Shown: in pieces, positions 24,184-33,793 of the stretch
How the letters are laid out: the number at the start of each line of letters is the position of its first letter
Position numbering within the stretch: the first letter of the stretch is position 1
Source: an uncultured Phocaeicola sp.
GTDB lineage: Bacteria; Bacteroidota; Bacteroidia; Bacteroidales; Bacteroidaceae
NCBI GenBank assembly: GCA_944320135.1
Contig: CALUGI010000012.1
Location: 1-64,000, forward strand
Direction: 5' to 3'
Length of the DNA: 64,000 bases
The notes under the pieces: model-generated
What the model saw: the letters and a program-made list of their open reading frames with translations, nothing else
Database searches by the model: none
What the model was told of the DNA's origin: nothing
Position numbers and translations under genes: made by a program

Positions 24184-25728
24184 TCAATGCGTTTCCATCA
24201 TCTTCTGCAACTTCCCGGAAAGCAGAAAAAGGACAATAGCCGCCGCTCCGCTCATAAACACGAAAAGCATGAAGAAATCAAAAAGGTTTTCAATCCGATA
24301 ACCCATAAAGGAGCGCACCGCTCCGCCTTCGGGATAATATCCGCTCAAAAGGCCGGCAAACTTGTTGGCCGCCGAGGTGCTGAGATACCACACTCCCATC
24401 AGCAACGAAGAAAAACGCACGGGAGACAGCTTGTAGACCAGCGACAAACCGATTGGAGCCAGACAAAGCTCGCCCATCGTATGGATGAGATAAAGCCCGG
24501 CAAGCCACACCATGCTGACTTTCATCCCCGGTTCCACTCCCCTCACTCCGAAGGCAATGTACAGATATCCCAACGAAAGAAGAAACAGCCCGATGGCCTG
24601 CTTGCAGGGAGAACTCGGCTCGATGCCTTTCTTTCCCAGAAAAGACCACACGGACGCGAACGCCGGAGCCAGCAAAACAATCATAATGGGATTGAACGAC
24701 TGGAAATAAGAAGCGGGCATTTCCCAGCTCCCGATGTGCCTGTCGGTCTGTTCATCGGCAAAGAACGTAAGCGAAGCACCCGCCTGTTCGTAGGCCGCCC
24801 AAAAGAATATCACGAAAAAAGCAATGATATAGATAACGCCTATACGCATCTTCTCGCTCCGAGACAACGAGCGGTCGGCAATAATGACAACAGGCATCAC
24901 GATGGTTGTGGCATAAATCAACGAGCCTATCCAGTCGGCTCCGGCAAAAAGATGGGCGGCATCCGCATCCCAATTGACTGAGAACAAGAGAGTAAGCGCA
25001 ACCGTCCCGCCAACCATAAGCCATACGCGGGCCGAGGAATATGCACGGGCCGTCTTTTTCTCCGACGCATCTTCTTTCTTTTCGGGCACCGTCCCTACCG
25101 GATTGCCCTCAGGGTCGCGGATGTATTTGTCCTTAAGGGCTTGAAACACGGCGGCTCCCGCCAACATGCCGATGCAGGACGCAAGGAACCCCCATTTGAA
25201 GTCTTCGGGATGTCCCGTATTCCCCACTAAACCGCATACGAGCGGGGCGAGCGTAGAGCCTACGTTCACGCCCATGTAGAAGATGGTGAAGGCGGAATCC
25301 TTGCGCCCGTCGTTGTCCGTATAGAGGCGTCCCACCATCGTGGATATGTTCGGCTTGAAGAATCCGTTGCCAAGGACGAGAAGCCCCAGCCCGCAGAACA
25401 TCAGATATTGGGCAAGCCCGGCCTCGCGGAAATAGCACGCGCTCAGGAAAAGCAGGAACTGCCCCAACGCCATAGTGAGCGCACCCACCACGATAGAACG
25501 CCTGTTCCCCCAATAACGGTCGGCAATATAGCCGCCGATGAGGGGAGTGAGATACACCAATCCCGTATAGCTCCCGTACACTTGGGAGGCCGTTTCCTTG
25601 TCGAAGAGCAGCGCCTGCACCATGTAGAGCATGAAAAGCGCACGCATTCCGTAATAGCTGAACCGCTCCCACATCTCCGTGACGAAGAGCAGATAAAGTC
25701 CTTTCGGATGTCCTTTTGTCGTGTCCAT
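24184..25728 (-). CDS. Proton-dependent oligopeptide transporter (POT/PTR family)
   Basis: 514 aa with about 14 membrane segments. The POT signature is at the N-terminus (FVTEMWERFSYYGMRALFML, which includes ExxERFxYY) followed by GGYIADRYWGNRRSI. It imports di- and tripeptides with protons across the inner membrane. A charged cytosolic stretch near residue 210 (EKKEDASEKK) separates the two halves. The start lies 29 bases after the stop of the TPR gene, so the pair is one operon. Confidence 0.93.
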   Translation of the reverse strand: MDTTKGHPKGLYLLFVTEMWERFSYYGMRALFMLYMVQALLFDKETASQVYGSYTGLVYLTPLIGGYIADRYWGNRRSIVVGALTMALGQFLLFLSACYFREAGLAQYLMFCGLGLLVLGNGFFKPNISTMVGRLYTDNDGRKDSAFTIFYMGVNVGSTLAPLVCGLVGNTGHPEDFKWGFLASCIGMLAGAAVFQALKDKYIRDPEGNPVGTVPEKKEDASEKKTARAYSSARVWLMVGGTVALTLLFSVNWDADAAHLFAGADWIGSLIYATTIVMPVVIIADRSLSRSEKMRIGVIYIIAFFVIFFWAAYEQAGASLTFFADEQTDRHIGSWEMPASYFQSFNPIMIVLLAPAFASVWSFLGKKGIEPSSPCKQAIGLFLLSLGYLYIAFGVRGVEPGMKVSMVWLAGLYLIHTMGELCLAPIGLSLVYKLSPVRFSSLLMGVWYLSTSAANKFAGLLSGYYPEGGAVRSFMGYRIENLFDFFMLFVFMSGAAAIVLFLLSGKLQKMMETH

Positions 25729-25757
25729 TCTTTTTCCAATCAGTTAATAGCCTGTCT

Positions 25758-26369
25758 TTACCGGAGTTCGGCCCGGTCCATCATCCGGAAAGCGGCAGAC
25801 ACCCGGTCTACGAATTCAGAAGAAGGAGCCTCCGCCATCAGCCGAAGCACGAGGTCGCTCACGTCGGCCTCGCTATCGAGTTCCAACACCTTCTGCACAT
25901 CATCGAGCGATTTTTCATAATCGGCGGTCTCAATAAAGAGCGAAGCGCGCGCCTTGTAGTTTTCCGTATCGGAAGGGTTCAGGCGGATGGCTTCGTTCAA
26001 ATCCGAGCGGGCCGAATCCCATTGCTTCAAGCCGGTCAGGAGCACCCCGCGCGAATAGTGGGCAAACGAGCGGTACTCCGCATCCTCTTCCGGGAGCAGT
26101 TCCAGGCTGGAGCACAGCGCGCTCAAGGCCAGCTTCACGTCGCCGCAACAATTGCATATCAGCGCCATGTAGCAATGCGCGTATCCGTTGTCCGGATTCT
26201 CGGCAATTTCCGCATTCAAATACTTGTAAGCGGTCGCCGGATCGCCTTCGTTCAACGCCTCCACTCCTTTAATATAGTTCTCGCTTTCGGGACGCGCAAA
26301 GCCTTCGGCGCGAAGCGTCCCGAAGAAAGCGGACAAGCACAAGGCAAGAAAAATCGTTCGTGTTTTCAT
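25758..26369 (-). CDS. Secreted TPR-repeat protein
   Basis: 203 aa from MKTRTIFLAL at 26369, with a signal peptide ending near LRAEG. Several TPR units follow: residues 32-65 (YIKGVEALNEGDPATAYKYL), 66-99, about 110-143 and 144-177. Such small periplasmic TPR proteins act as scaffolds; partners are unknown. The frame is open 24 bases more upstream, but the promoter box lies at 26401-26408 and the later ATG gives the better signal peptide. Confidence 0.8.
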   Translation of the reverse strand: MKTRTIFLALCLSAFFGTLRAEGFARPESENYIKGVEALNEGDPATAYKYLNAEIAENPDNGYAHCYMALICNCCGDVKLALSALCSSLELLPEEDAEYRSFAHYSRGVLLTGLKQWDSARSDLNEAIRLNPSDTENYKARASLFIETADYEKSLDDVQKVLELDSEADVSDLVLRLMAEAPSSEFVDRVSAAFRMMDRAELR

Positions 26370-26400
26370 GGTGTTCTCACAGATGAATTTCAAATGTCGG

Positions 26401-26408
26401 CAAATCTA
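26401..26408 (-). promoter_or_regulatory. Promoter -7 box of TPR-POT operon (TAGATTTG)
   Basis: On the minus strand TAGATTTG matches TAnnTTTG, 31 bases before the start at 26369. Confidence 0.6.
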
Positions 26409-26494
26409 TAAACAAATTCGACAACTTGCAACGGTTTCGTCACAAAAATGCAGCGTCCGGGCAGGACAATTCCGCAAAAGACAACCACAAATCC

Positions 26495-26585
26495 TACAGT
26501 CCGGCAGCAGGACTGTATGGTCTGCACAAGTAGTCTGTATAGTCCGGCAGCCAGACCATACAGACTGCGGGCCGGACTATAGACT
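26495..26585. repeat. Cluster of overlapping inverted repeats
   Basis: TACAGTCC (26495-26502) pairs with GGACTGTA (26510-26517). CTGTATGGTCTG (26513-26524) pairs with CAGACCATACAG (26552-26563). AGTCTGTAT (26532-26540) pairs with ATACAGACT (26558-26566) or, with a two-base bulge, AGTCTGTATAGTCCGGC (26532-26548) with GCCGGACTATAGACT (26571-26585). These pairings exclude one another. The rest of the 377-base gap (26370-26746) holds only the two divergent promoters. Confidence 0.65.
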
Positions 26586-26671
26586 GTTTCGGAAGATTTT
26601 CAAGATATTGCGGCGGGAAAGAAACGAAAACTTTTCTCCTGCGGATTTTTCACGCCGCTCCGAAAAATCTG

Positions 26672-26679
26672 TATATTTG
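26672..26679 (+). promoter_or_regulatory. Promoter -7 box of the 26.7-kb lipoprotein genes (TATATTTG)
   Basis: TATATTTG matches TAnnTTTG, 67 bases before the ATG at 26747. Confidence 0.6.
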
Positions 26680-26746
26680 CGTCTGTCGGATACGCTTGTC
26701 CCGCAACGTGAAAAATATTGGTCAGAAACTCCTAATACGAACCGCC

Positions 26747-28054
26747 ATGAAAAGCAAATTGTTTATCTGCATGTTCGCCCTCTTGCCGCTTCTGTGGCAG
26801 GGTTGCAGCGACGAAGACGGCAATCCTCCGAAGAAACCGATTATAGAAGGGGCCGGAATCGTGGAAGAGGGACAGACGCTGAACCCCGGAGACATGGTGC
26901 ATGTTTACGGAAACGGATTCCGAGAAAGCGACAGAATCAGCTTCGACGTGCGTTGGGACACGGGCGACGAGCTGATGCCGGAGGGCTTGCGCTCTCCCGT
27001 AGATGCCGAAATCACGTCATGGGAGCCGGACGAAATCACCGTCAGGATGCCTTACCGTATGCCCGAAGCGCGGGTGGAGGTGTTTTTGTCGAGAGACGGC
27101 GAACGGATGTCGTTAGGGAACGTGCTGCTCACGGACGGAATGACTCCCAAAGACTTCCGGCTGTACGGAATCGACAACGGGAAGGGCACGATAGAGACGA
27201 TATATGCCGACCATGAAACGGAGCTGAAAACATGGGACATGGGCGCGCGCACGGATTTCCGCTCTCCGACCAACGTGACGCAGACCTACGGGCTTTGCGG
27301 ACTGGCCGAGGAAGACGGACTGAGCCAGCCTTTCTTCTTCGACTTCTGCACGGGCGAGTGGAAACATTTGAAAGATTATTACGGCTTCAACGCGCTGGCC
27401 TTGGCCGACACGGGAGGAAACGGAACGGCCGCTTTCCTGACCCCGGACGGCAGCTCGTGCCTCATCGCCGGCATATCTTCCGGATTGGAAAGAAGCAACT
27501 ACGCCACTCCGCAAACGAGAAACTCTCCGCCGGTCTCGCCTTTCTTCACGATTCCCGAAGGGCTTTCCCCCGAAATGTTCGGCAGTTCTCCCGGAGCCTT
27601 CATGCAAGGAAACAGAACCGTCCTTTTGTCGGCCGACAAAGGAAACGGACGATGGAGCCTCGTGGCGTATGCCTTGGGCAGCGGTTTCTATCTGCTTGAG
27701 AAAGAAGTGGAGGCCGAAGCCGTCGTGCCGTTCTATTTCCACGTGGAACCAACGGTTGCCGAACCTTCAAGCCAAACATACAAGCTGGCTGGATATGCAA
27801 TCTTCCACGGAGACGGGGAAAGCCTTTTCCGGCTCATCGACAATGAAAAGCCCGAACTTCAGGAAGCGTTCGCCTCCCTGCCGGGAAAGGTCGTGTACGT
27901 CACGCACTGCCCCGGCCGTTACGGTACAATCACCGTCCTCGTTGAAAACGACGGGAAACGCTCTGTCATGGAATACGACCGGAACAGCAACACGTGGAGC
28001 GGGTACGACGGCCTTTCAGACGTGGCGTATGATGCCATCGTGTGGGGAAACTGA
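26747..28054 (+). CDS. Lipoprotein with an IPT/TIG-like N-terminal domain
   Basis: 435 aa from MKSKLFICMFALLP, lipobox LWQGC with Cys at about 19, followed by acidic SDEDG typical of surface export in Bacteroidetes. Residues 30-115 look like an IPT/TIG fold (GDMVHVYGNGFRESD, then ITSWEPDEITVRMP). The remainder, about 130-435, is beta-rich with repeated W/Y-G and DG turns, perhaps a propeller; I do not recognise it. Function unknown, likely surface exposed. The next lipoprotein gene starts one base after its stop. Confidence 0.7.
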   Translation: MKSKLFICMFALLPLLWQGCSDEDGNPPKKPIIEGAGIVEEGQTLNPGDMVHVYGNGFRESDRISFDVRWDTGDELMPEGLRSPVDAEITSWEPDEITVRMPYRMPEARVEVFLSRDGERMSLGNVLLTDGMTPKDFRLYGIDNGKGTIETIYADHETELKTWDMGARTDFRSPTNVTQTYGLCGLAEEDGLSQPFFFDFCTGEWKHLKDYYGFNALALADTGGNGTAAFLTPDGSSCLIAGISSGLERSNYATPQTRNSPPVSPFFTIPEGLSPEMFGSSPGAFMQGNRTVLLSADKGNGRWSLVAYALGSGFYLLEKEVEAEAVVPFYFHVEPTVAEPSSQTYKLAGYAIFHGDGESLFRLIDNEKPELQEAFASLPGKVVYVTHCPGRYGTITVLVENDGKRSVMEYDRNSNTWSGYDGLSDVAYDAIVWGN

Positions 28055-28055
28055 C

Positions 28056-28553
28056 ATGTCTATGAGAAGGTTTCGTCCGCTGGCTTGCGCGATGCTTGCC
28101 ATCCCCCTGTTCGTATGCTGCGCCACAAGCCGCCGTCACGTCAACGGACGGCTCATAGCAAAGAGCGTGGAGGCAATCAAGCGCATCGGCCCCGGCTACT
28201 ACAGAGAGAAGGCAACGCCCCGCATCACGGAAGGCATCTTCGAGAGCAATGACCAGCGGGAAGAAATACAGAAAAACATCGGCAGAGAATACTATGAAAT
28301 CGTGTTCCCCTACGACGAATCCGAAGAACGGCTGGACTTCGACTTTTCCGCTAAAGTAAAAATATGGAAGGACAACGGGGAACCGGCAGAAGTGATTTTC
28401 GGCAACGGATACGGCAGGAATTTCTTCTTCAAGAGCTATTCGGAGCAATTGAAGGACAGCACTCTGCACACGGTTCCCTACCAACAGGTGCAAGAATGCA
28501 AGCCCGCCGAAATGCACGTCATCATCCGTTCCGTAACGCCCGCCGGGAAATAA
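28056..28553 (+). CDS. Lipoprotein of unknown function
   Basis: 165 aa from ATG at 28056 (MSMRRFRPLACAM). The signal ends in a lipobox FVCC (Cys about 20). The mature part is charged with alternating hydrophobics and no motif known to me. The start lies one base after the preceding stop codon, so it is co-expressed with the TIG-like lipoprotein. A terminator follows five bases after the stop. Confidence 0.7.
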   Translation: MSMRRFRPLACAMLAIPLFVCCATSRRHVNGRLIAKSVEAIKRIGPGYYREKATPRITEGIFESNDQREEIQKNIGREYYEIVFPYDESEERLDFDFSAKVKIWKDNGEPAEVIFGNGYGRNFFFKSYSEQLKDSTLHTVPYQQVQECKPAEMHVIIRSVTPAGK

Positions 28554-28557
28554 ACGA

Positions 28558-28595
28558 AACGCCCGCACGTTCCGTATGAAGCGTGCGGGCGTTTG
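28558..28595. terminator. Bidirectional intrinsic terminator
   Basis: AAACGCCCGCACG (28558-28570) pairs perfectly with CGTGCGGGCGTTT (28583-28595). It separates the lipoprotein gene from convergent metY. Confidence 0.85.
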
Positions 28596-28608
28596 CCGGC
28601 AAATGCGC

Positions 28609-29898
28609 TCAGGCTTTTTCGAGCGCCTGAGCCAAGTCAGCCAAAAGGTCGTCTATATGTTCCGTGCCGACCGAAAGACGGACGGTGGAAGGAGTGATGC
28701 GTTGGCGGGCCAGTTCCTCCGCCGAGAGCTGCGAGTGCGTGGTGGTGTACGGATGGATAACCAGACTTTTCACGTCCGCTACGTTGGCCAAGAGCGAGAA
28801 TATCCGAAGCGAATCGATGAAACGCCAGGCGGCTTCCTGTCCTCCGCATATCTCAAAAGTGAAGATGCTCCCTCCCCCTTGGGGGAAATAACGGCGATAA
28901 AGCGCATGGTCGGGATGCGAAGGAAGCGACGGATGGTTCACCCTCTGCACCTTCGGATGGGAAGCCAGAAACTCCGCCACCCTCAATGCGTTGCTCACAT
29001 GACGCTCCACGCGAAGCGACAAAGTTTCCGCCCCTTGAAGCAGCAGAAAGGCGTTGAAAGGCGAAATGGCGGCTCCCGTATCGCGCAAAAGCACCGCACG
29101 GATGCGGGTGACGAAAGCCGCGTTCCCGGCCACCTCCGTAAACACGGCTCCATGATAGCAGGGTTCGGGCTTTGCCAGCGCAGGAAACTTGTCCGGCTCT
29201 CCGGCCCAATCGAACCGTCCCCCGTCCACTATCACTCCGCCCAACGAAGTGCCGTGTCCTCCGATAAACTTGGTGGCCGAATGCACCACGATGTCCGCTC
29301 CGTGCTCGATAGGCCGTATAAGATAAGGCGTGCCGAAAGTGTTGTCTACAAGCAACGGCACACGATGGCGATGAGCCACTTCAGCCACTCCCTCGATGTC
29401 TGTCACGTCCGAATTGGGATTGCCGAAGGTCTCCGCAAACACCGCCTTCGTTTCGGGGCGGATAGCTGCCTCAAGAGCCTGAAGGTCGTTGATGCGGACA
29501 AAATCAGCCTTAATGCCCTGCGCCGCCAACGTGTGCGCGATAAGCGTAACAGTTCCTCCGTACAAATTGTCGGCAGCCACCAGATGGTCGCCGGGACGAA
29601 GGATGTTCTGCAAGGCGTATGTCACCGCAGCCGCTCCCGAAGCCACCGCCAATGCCGCCGCTCCCCCTTCAAGGGCCGCAATGCGTTCTTCAAGAATCCG
29701 TTGCGTGTCGTTGGTAAGCCTCCCGTAGATGTTCCCCGCATCTCGCAAAGCGAACCTGTCCGCCGCATGTTGCGAATCGCGGAACACGTAAGAAGTGGTT
29801 TGGTAGATGGGCACCGCCCGCGCTCCTGTAGCCGGGTCGGGCTGCTCCTGCCCTACGTGCAGCTGCAAAGTCTCAAAATGAAGTTTGGTCTTGTCCAT
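28609..29898 (-). CDS. metY: O-acetylhomoserine sulfhydrylase (Cys/Met PLP enzyme)
   Basis: 429 aa. The N-terminus [22 protein letters not shown] and the PLP lysine in [13 protein letters not shown] (near residue 208) mark the O-acetylhomoserine aminocarboxypropyltransferase group, which makes homocysteine from O-acetylhomoserine and sulfide. Length fits this group and exceeds cystathionine synthases (about 390). The start is 21 bases after the stop of yitT, so it may be the third gene of leuS-yitT-metY. Confidence 0.92.
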   Translation of the reverse strand: MDKTKLHFETLQLHVGQEQPDPATGARAVPIYQTTSYVFRDSQHAADRFALRDAGNIYGRLTNDTQRILEERIAALEGGAAALAVASGAAAVTYALQNILRPGDHLVAADNLYGGTVTLIAHTLAAQGIKADFVRINDLQALEAAIRPETKAVFAETFGNPNSDVTDIEGVAEVAHRHRVPLLVDNTFGTPYLIRPIEHGADIVVHSATKFIGGHGTSLGGVIVDGGRFDWAGEPDKFPALAKPEPCYHGAVFTEVAGNAAFVTRIRAVLLRDTGAAISPFNAFLLLQGAETLSLRVERHVSNALRVAEFLASHPKVQRVNHPSLPSHPDHALYRRYFPQGGGSIFTFEICGGQEAAWRFIDSLRIFSLLANVADVKSLVIHPYTTTHSQLSAEELARQRITPSTVRLSVGTEHIDDLLADLAQALEKA

Positions 29899-29919
29899 AG
29901 CCTCTCAAAAGATTCGTTA

Positions 29920-30813
29920 TTATTTCACCTTCAGTTTGTCGAAGCCTTCGCCGTATACTCCCACTACGTTGCTTTGGGAGACGAAAGCGTTCGGGTCAAT
30001 ATCTTTCACCAAACGGAAAATGTCGAGCGACTCGCTCTTTTTGGCCAGCACTACCACCACCTTGATGTCCTGCTTGCTGTACCATCCCGTACCGTCAAGC
30101 AGGGTCACTCCGCGATTGATTCGTGTGGAAATTCCTTCGGCTATCTCATCATATTTGCGCGAGAATATCAGGAACTGCACCGACTGACGGGCACTGTTAA
30201 TCACGTAGTCTATCACAATGCTCATGACGAACAGCACGCAGAAGCCGAACAACACCCTGCGCCAGTCGTGGAAGATGAAATAACACGAAGTGATGATTAC
30301 GATATCGCAATACATCATCATCCGTCCCAGCGTCACGTCCTTGTATTTGTTGATAATCCACGCGATGATGTCCGTACCGCCCGTGCTTCCGTTGTTGCAG
30401 AACACGATGCCGATTCCGAAGCCCAACATTCCCGCGCCGATTACACAGGCCATAAAGTCCTGGTTCGGGCCGAGCAGCTGAGGGAGATTCCCGTTTTCGT
30501 CTTTCAGCAGCATCTGGAACAGCCAAAGCAAGAAAGTCAGCATAAAGATGGCAAAAATGGTTTTCACGCTGAATTTCGGGCCAAGAATCTTCAAAGCAAA
30601 TCCCAAAAACGCCGCATTGATAAGGAAATACGATATCTGTATTTCTACCCCCGTTGCATAATAGATGATGGCGGCGATACCCGTCACCCCCCCGGTCGTA
30701 ATCTGATAAGGCAGCAGAAAGGCCGCCCAACCAATCGCATAGCAAATCAAACCGAACGTGATGGCCAGGTAGTCTCTCGACTCCCGGCCCAGTTTTCTGA
30801 CCAGCAAATTCAT
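29920..30813 (-). CDS. YitT family membrane protein
   Basis: 297 aa with five to six membrane segments in the first 210 residues, including LPYQITTGGVTGIA and NNGSTGGTDIIAWI, the glycine-rich repeats of the YitT_membrane domain. A C-terminal DUF2179 domain is at about 220-297 (RGVTLLDGTGWYSKQD...VYGEGFD). The substrate is unknown. Its ATG overlaps the stop of leuS by one base. Confidence 0.9.
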   Translation of the reverse strand: MNLLVRKLGRESRDYLAITFGLICYAIGWAAFLLPYQITTGGVTGIAAIIYYATGVEIQISYFLINAAFLGFALKILGPKFSVKTIFAIFMLTFLLWLFQMLLKDENGNLPQLLGPNQDFMACVIGAGMLGFGIGIVFCNNGSTGGTDIIAWIINKYKDVTLGRMMMYCDIVIITSCYFIFHDWRRVLFGFCVLFVMSIVIDYVINSARQSVQFLIFSRKYDEIAEGISTRINRGVTLLDGTGWYSKQDIKVVVVLAKKSESLDIFRLVKDIDPNAFVSQSNVVGVYGEGFDKLKVK

Positions 30814-33647
30814 TACAGCACGATGTTTACAATCTTTTTCGGCACGATAATCACTTTCTTCGGTGTCTTGCCGTCAATCCATTTCTGCGACTGTTCTTCG
30901 GCCATTACCGCCGCTTGAATCGTTTCGTTGTCGGCATCTGTCGGGAAGTCCATCGTGAAACGAGCCTTTCCGTTGAACGAAATGGTATATTTCACAGAGT
31001 CTTCTTTCAGATACTCTTCGTTGCACAACGGCCATTGCGCGTCACAAACGGTCGTGCCGTGGCCAAGAGCTTCCCACAGTTCTTCGGCCAGATGCGGAGC
31101 GAACGGGGCCAGCAATACGACCAAATCGCTCAACACAGATTTGTTGCGGCACTTCAATGCTGTAAGCTCGTTCACGCAAATCATGAACGCGCTGACGGAA
31201 GTATTGTAGGAGAAGGCTTCGATATCTGCCGTCACCTTCTTTATCAGCTTGTGGAGGGATTTCAGTTCTTCCTTAGCGGCTTCTCCTTCTGCCGGGATGA
31301 AGTTGCCCTGACGGTCGTAGAACAGGTTCCAGAGCTTCTTCAGGAAGCGGTGAACTCCGTCGATGCCGTTCGTATCCCAAGGCTTCGACTGCTCTACCGG
31401 GCCGAGGAACATCTCATACATGCGCAATGTGTCGGCTCCGTATTTCTCGACAATCATGTCGGGATTGACCACGTTGTACATCGATTTGCTCATCTTCTCT
31501 ACAGCCCATCCGCAGATGTATTTGCCGTCTTCCAGGATAAACTCCGCCGTGCCGTATTCCGGACGCCAGTTCTTGAAGGCTTCGATGTCAAGCACGTCGT
31601 TCGAAACGATATTCACGTCCACATGCAGCGGGGTTACGTCATACTGGTCTTTCAATCCCGACGAAACGAAAGTGTTCGTGTCCTTGATACGGTAGACGAA
31701 GTTGCTCCGTCCCTGAATCATGCCCTGATTCACTAACTTCTGGAACGGTTCTTCCTTGACGCTCACGCCCAAGTCATACAGAAACTTGTTCCAGAAACGG
31801 GAGTAGATGAGGTGACCGGTAGCGTGCTCCGTACCGCCCACATAGAGGTCTACGTTCTGCCAGTAGCGGTCGGCCCTTTCGGAAACCAATGCCTTGTCGT
31901 TGTGCGGGTCCATGTAGCGCAGGTAATAGGCGCTCGAACCGGCGAATCCCGGCATGGTGTTCAGTTCGAGCGGGAAGACGTTCACGTTGTCAATCTTCGT
32001 GTTTTCCACCACTTCGCCTTTGGCCACGTCCCATGCCCACTTCGTCGCATGTCCCAACGGCGGCTCTCCGGTCTCGGTCGGGAGGAACTTGTCCACCTCC
32101 GGCAGTTCGAGCGGGAGCTTGCTTTCGTCAATCATATAGGGCATTCCGTCCTTGTAGTACACGGGGAACGGCTCGCCCCAATAACGTTGGCGCGAGAAGA
32201 TGGCGTCGCGCAGGCGGTAGTTCACCTTCACGCGGCCTAAGTTGTGCTCCTTTACATATTCCTTGGTCTTTGCAATCGCCTCCTTGATGGTCAGTCCGTT
32301 CAGGTTCAGGCTGCAATACGGAGCGACACCGGCTTTCGGAGAGTTGCAGACGATTCCCTCTTTGGCATCGAAGCTCTCCTCGCTCACGTCGCATCCTTCT
32401 ACCAGCGGAACAATAGGAAGATTGAAATGTTTTGCGAACGCATAGTCACGGCTATCGTGAGCAGGCACGGCCATGATCGCTCCCGTTCCGTAACCGGCCA
32501 GCACATAGTCGCTTATCCAGATGGGCACCGCCTCGCCCGTAAACGGATTGACCGCATACGAACCGCTGAACACGCCCGTCACACGGCGGTCGGAGATGCG
32601 TTCGCGCTCGGTGCGCTTCTTCGTGCGGTCGAGGTAAGCCTCCACTTCCGCGCGCTGGGCGTCGGTGGTCAGCTGCTGCACCAGCTCGCTTTCCGGAGCC
32701 AGCACCATGAACGTCACGCCGAACATCGTATCGGCACGGGTGGTAAAGATGGTGAATTCCATGTCGCTGTCCTTCACCTTGAAGCGCACCTCCGCACCTT
32801 CCGAACGGCCTATCCAGTTGCGCTGGGTCTCTTTCAGCGAATCCGTCCAGTCGATGGTGTCCAACCCGTCGAGCAGACGCTGCGCGTATGCGGACACGCG
32901 CAGACACCATTGGCGCATTTTCTTCTGCACCACCGGATGCCCCCCGCGCTCCGACACGCCGTCCACCACCTCATCGTTGGCCAGCACCGTGCCCAGAGCC
33001 GGACACCAGTTCACCATCGTTTCGCCCAAATAGGCGATGCGGTAGTTCATCAGCGTTTCCTGCTTTTCCTTTTCCGGCTTGGCCTTCCATTCGTCAGCCG
33101 TAAAGCTCAGTTCCTCCGAGCAAGCCGCGTCTATCCCTTCCGTACCTTTCGCTTCAAAGTGCGCAACCAGCTTGTCGATAGGCTGCGCCTTGCCGCACGT
33201 GTTGCAATAGAAGCTGTCGAACATCTTTTGGAAAGCCCATTGCGTCCAATGGTAATATTCCGGATCGCAAGTGCGCACCTCTCGGTCCCAGTCGAACGAG
33301 AACCCTATTTTGTCGAGCTGCTCACGGTAGCGGTTGATATTGTTGACGGTAGTGATGGCCGGATGCTGCCCCGTCTGGATGGCATACTGCTCGGCGGGAA
33401 GTCCGTAAGCGTCGTATCCCATCGGGTTCAGCACGTTGAAGCCTTGCAGACGCTTGTAGCGCGCGTAGATGTCGCTGGCGATGTATCCTAACGGATGCCC
33501 CACGTGAAGTCCCGCGCCCGAAGGATAGGGAAACATGTTCAGCACATAGAATTTCTCTTTCGATTCATCCTCGGCAACCTTGTAGGTCTTGTTCTCCACC
33601 CACTTCCGCTGCCATTTCTTTTCAATCTCTCTGAAATTATATTCCAT
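30813..33647 (-). CDS. leuS: Leucyl-tRNA synthetase
   Basis: 944 aa class I synthetase. The HIGH motif is HVGH in [15 protein letters not shown] (about residues 48-51), the KMSKS loop is EKMSKS near 716, and the CP1 editing domain lies between ([18 protein letters not shown] with the conserved T-rich region). The extra length over the E. coli enzyme (860 aa) is common in Bacteroidetes. Promoter box at 33699-33706. The gene starts the cluster leuS-yitT-metY. Confidence 0.98.
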   Translation of the reverse strand: MEYNFREIEKKWQRKWVENKTYKVAEDESKEKFYVLNMFPYPSGAGLHVGHPLGYIASDIYARYKRLQGFNVLNPMGYDAYGLPAEQYAIQTGQHPAITTVNNINRYREQLDKIGFSFDWDREVRTCDPEYYHWTQWAFQKMFDSFYCNTCGKAQPIDKLVAHFEAKGTEGIDAACSEELSFTADEWKAKPEKEKQETLMNYRIAYLGETMVNWCPALGTVLANDEVVDGVSERGGHPVVQKKMRQWCLRVSAYAQRLLDGLDTIDWTDSLKETQRNWIGRSEGAEVRFKVKDSDMEFTIFTTRADTMFGVTFMVLAPESELVQQLTTDAQRAEVEAYLDRTKKRTERERISDRRVTGVFSGSYAVNPFTGEAVPIWISDYVLAGYGTGAIMAVPAHDSRDYAFAKHFNLPIVPLVEGCDVSEESFDAKEGIVCNSPKAGVAPYCSLNLNGLTIKEAIAKTKEYVKEHNLGRVKVNYRLRDAIFSRQRYWGEPFPVYYKDGMPYMIDESKLPLELPEVDKFLPTETGEPPLGHATKWAWDVAKGEVVENTKIDNVNVFPLELNTMPGFAGSSAYYLRYMDPHNDKALVSERADRYWQNVDLYVGGTEHATGHLIYSRFWNKFLYDLGVSVKEEPFQKLVNQGMIQGRSNFVYRIKDTNTFVSSGLKDQYDVTPLHVDVNIVSNDVLDIEAFKNWRPEYGTAEFILEDGKYICGWAVEKMSKSMYNVVNPDMIVEKYGADTLRMYEMFLGPVEQSKPWDTNGIDGVHRFLKKLWNLFYDRQGNFIPAEGEAAKEELKSLHKLIKKVTADIEAFSYNTSVSAFMICVNELTALKCRNKSVLSDLVVLLAPFAPHLAEELWEALGHGTTVCDAQWPLCNEEYLKEDSVKYTISFNGKARFTMDFPTDADNETIQAAVMAEEQSQKWIDGKTPKKVIIVPKKIVNIVL

Positions 33648-33698
33648 AGCGATGGCAATTAATGTATGTTTGGTCTTTATGTGTCAATTAAGAACGTG

Positions 33699-33706
33699 CA
33701 AAGATA
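33699..33706 (-). promoter_or_regulatory. Promoter -7 box of leuS (TATCTTTG)
   Basis: On the minus strand TATCTTTG matches TAnnTTTG, 51 bases before the leuS start. Confidence 0.6.
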
Positions 33707-33731
33707 ATGAAAGTTAACAGGTTTGCAGGCA

Positions 33732-33761
33732 TTTGCAAATTAAAAAATCTTGCTACCTTTG
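33732..33761 (+). promoter_or_regulatory. Promoter of the HTCS regulator gene
   Basis: TTTG at 33732-33735, 18 bases, then TACCTTTG at 33754-33761. The start of transcription would be near 33768. Confidence 0.65.
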
Positions 33762-33793
33762 CTAACGCTTACTTAACCACAAAGTCGATTCGG

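Noticed and set aside
27732-27748. Second parS-like palindrome (TTCCACGTGGAA) in a lipoprotein gene
   Set aside because: Outside the central CACGTG it disagrees with the parS consensus at about half of the flanking positions; likely chance in coding sequence.
28576-30918. 780-codon open frame on the plus strand
   Set aside because: It is antisense to metY, yitT and part of leuS, all of which have clear families; its translation is His/Arg/Val-rich without any domain.
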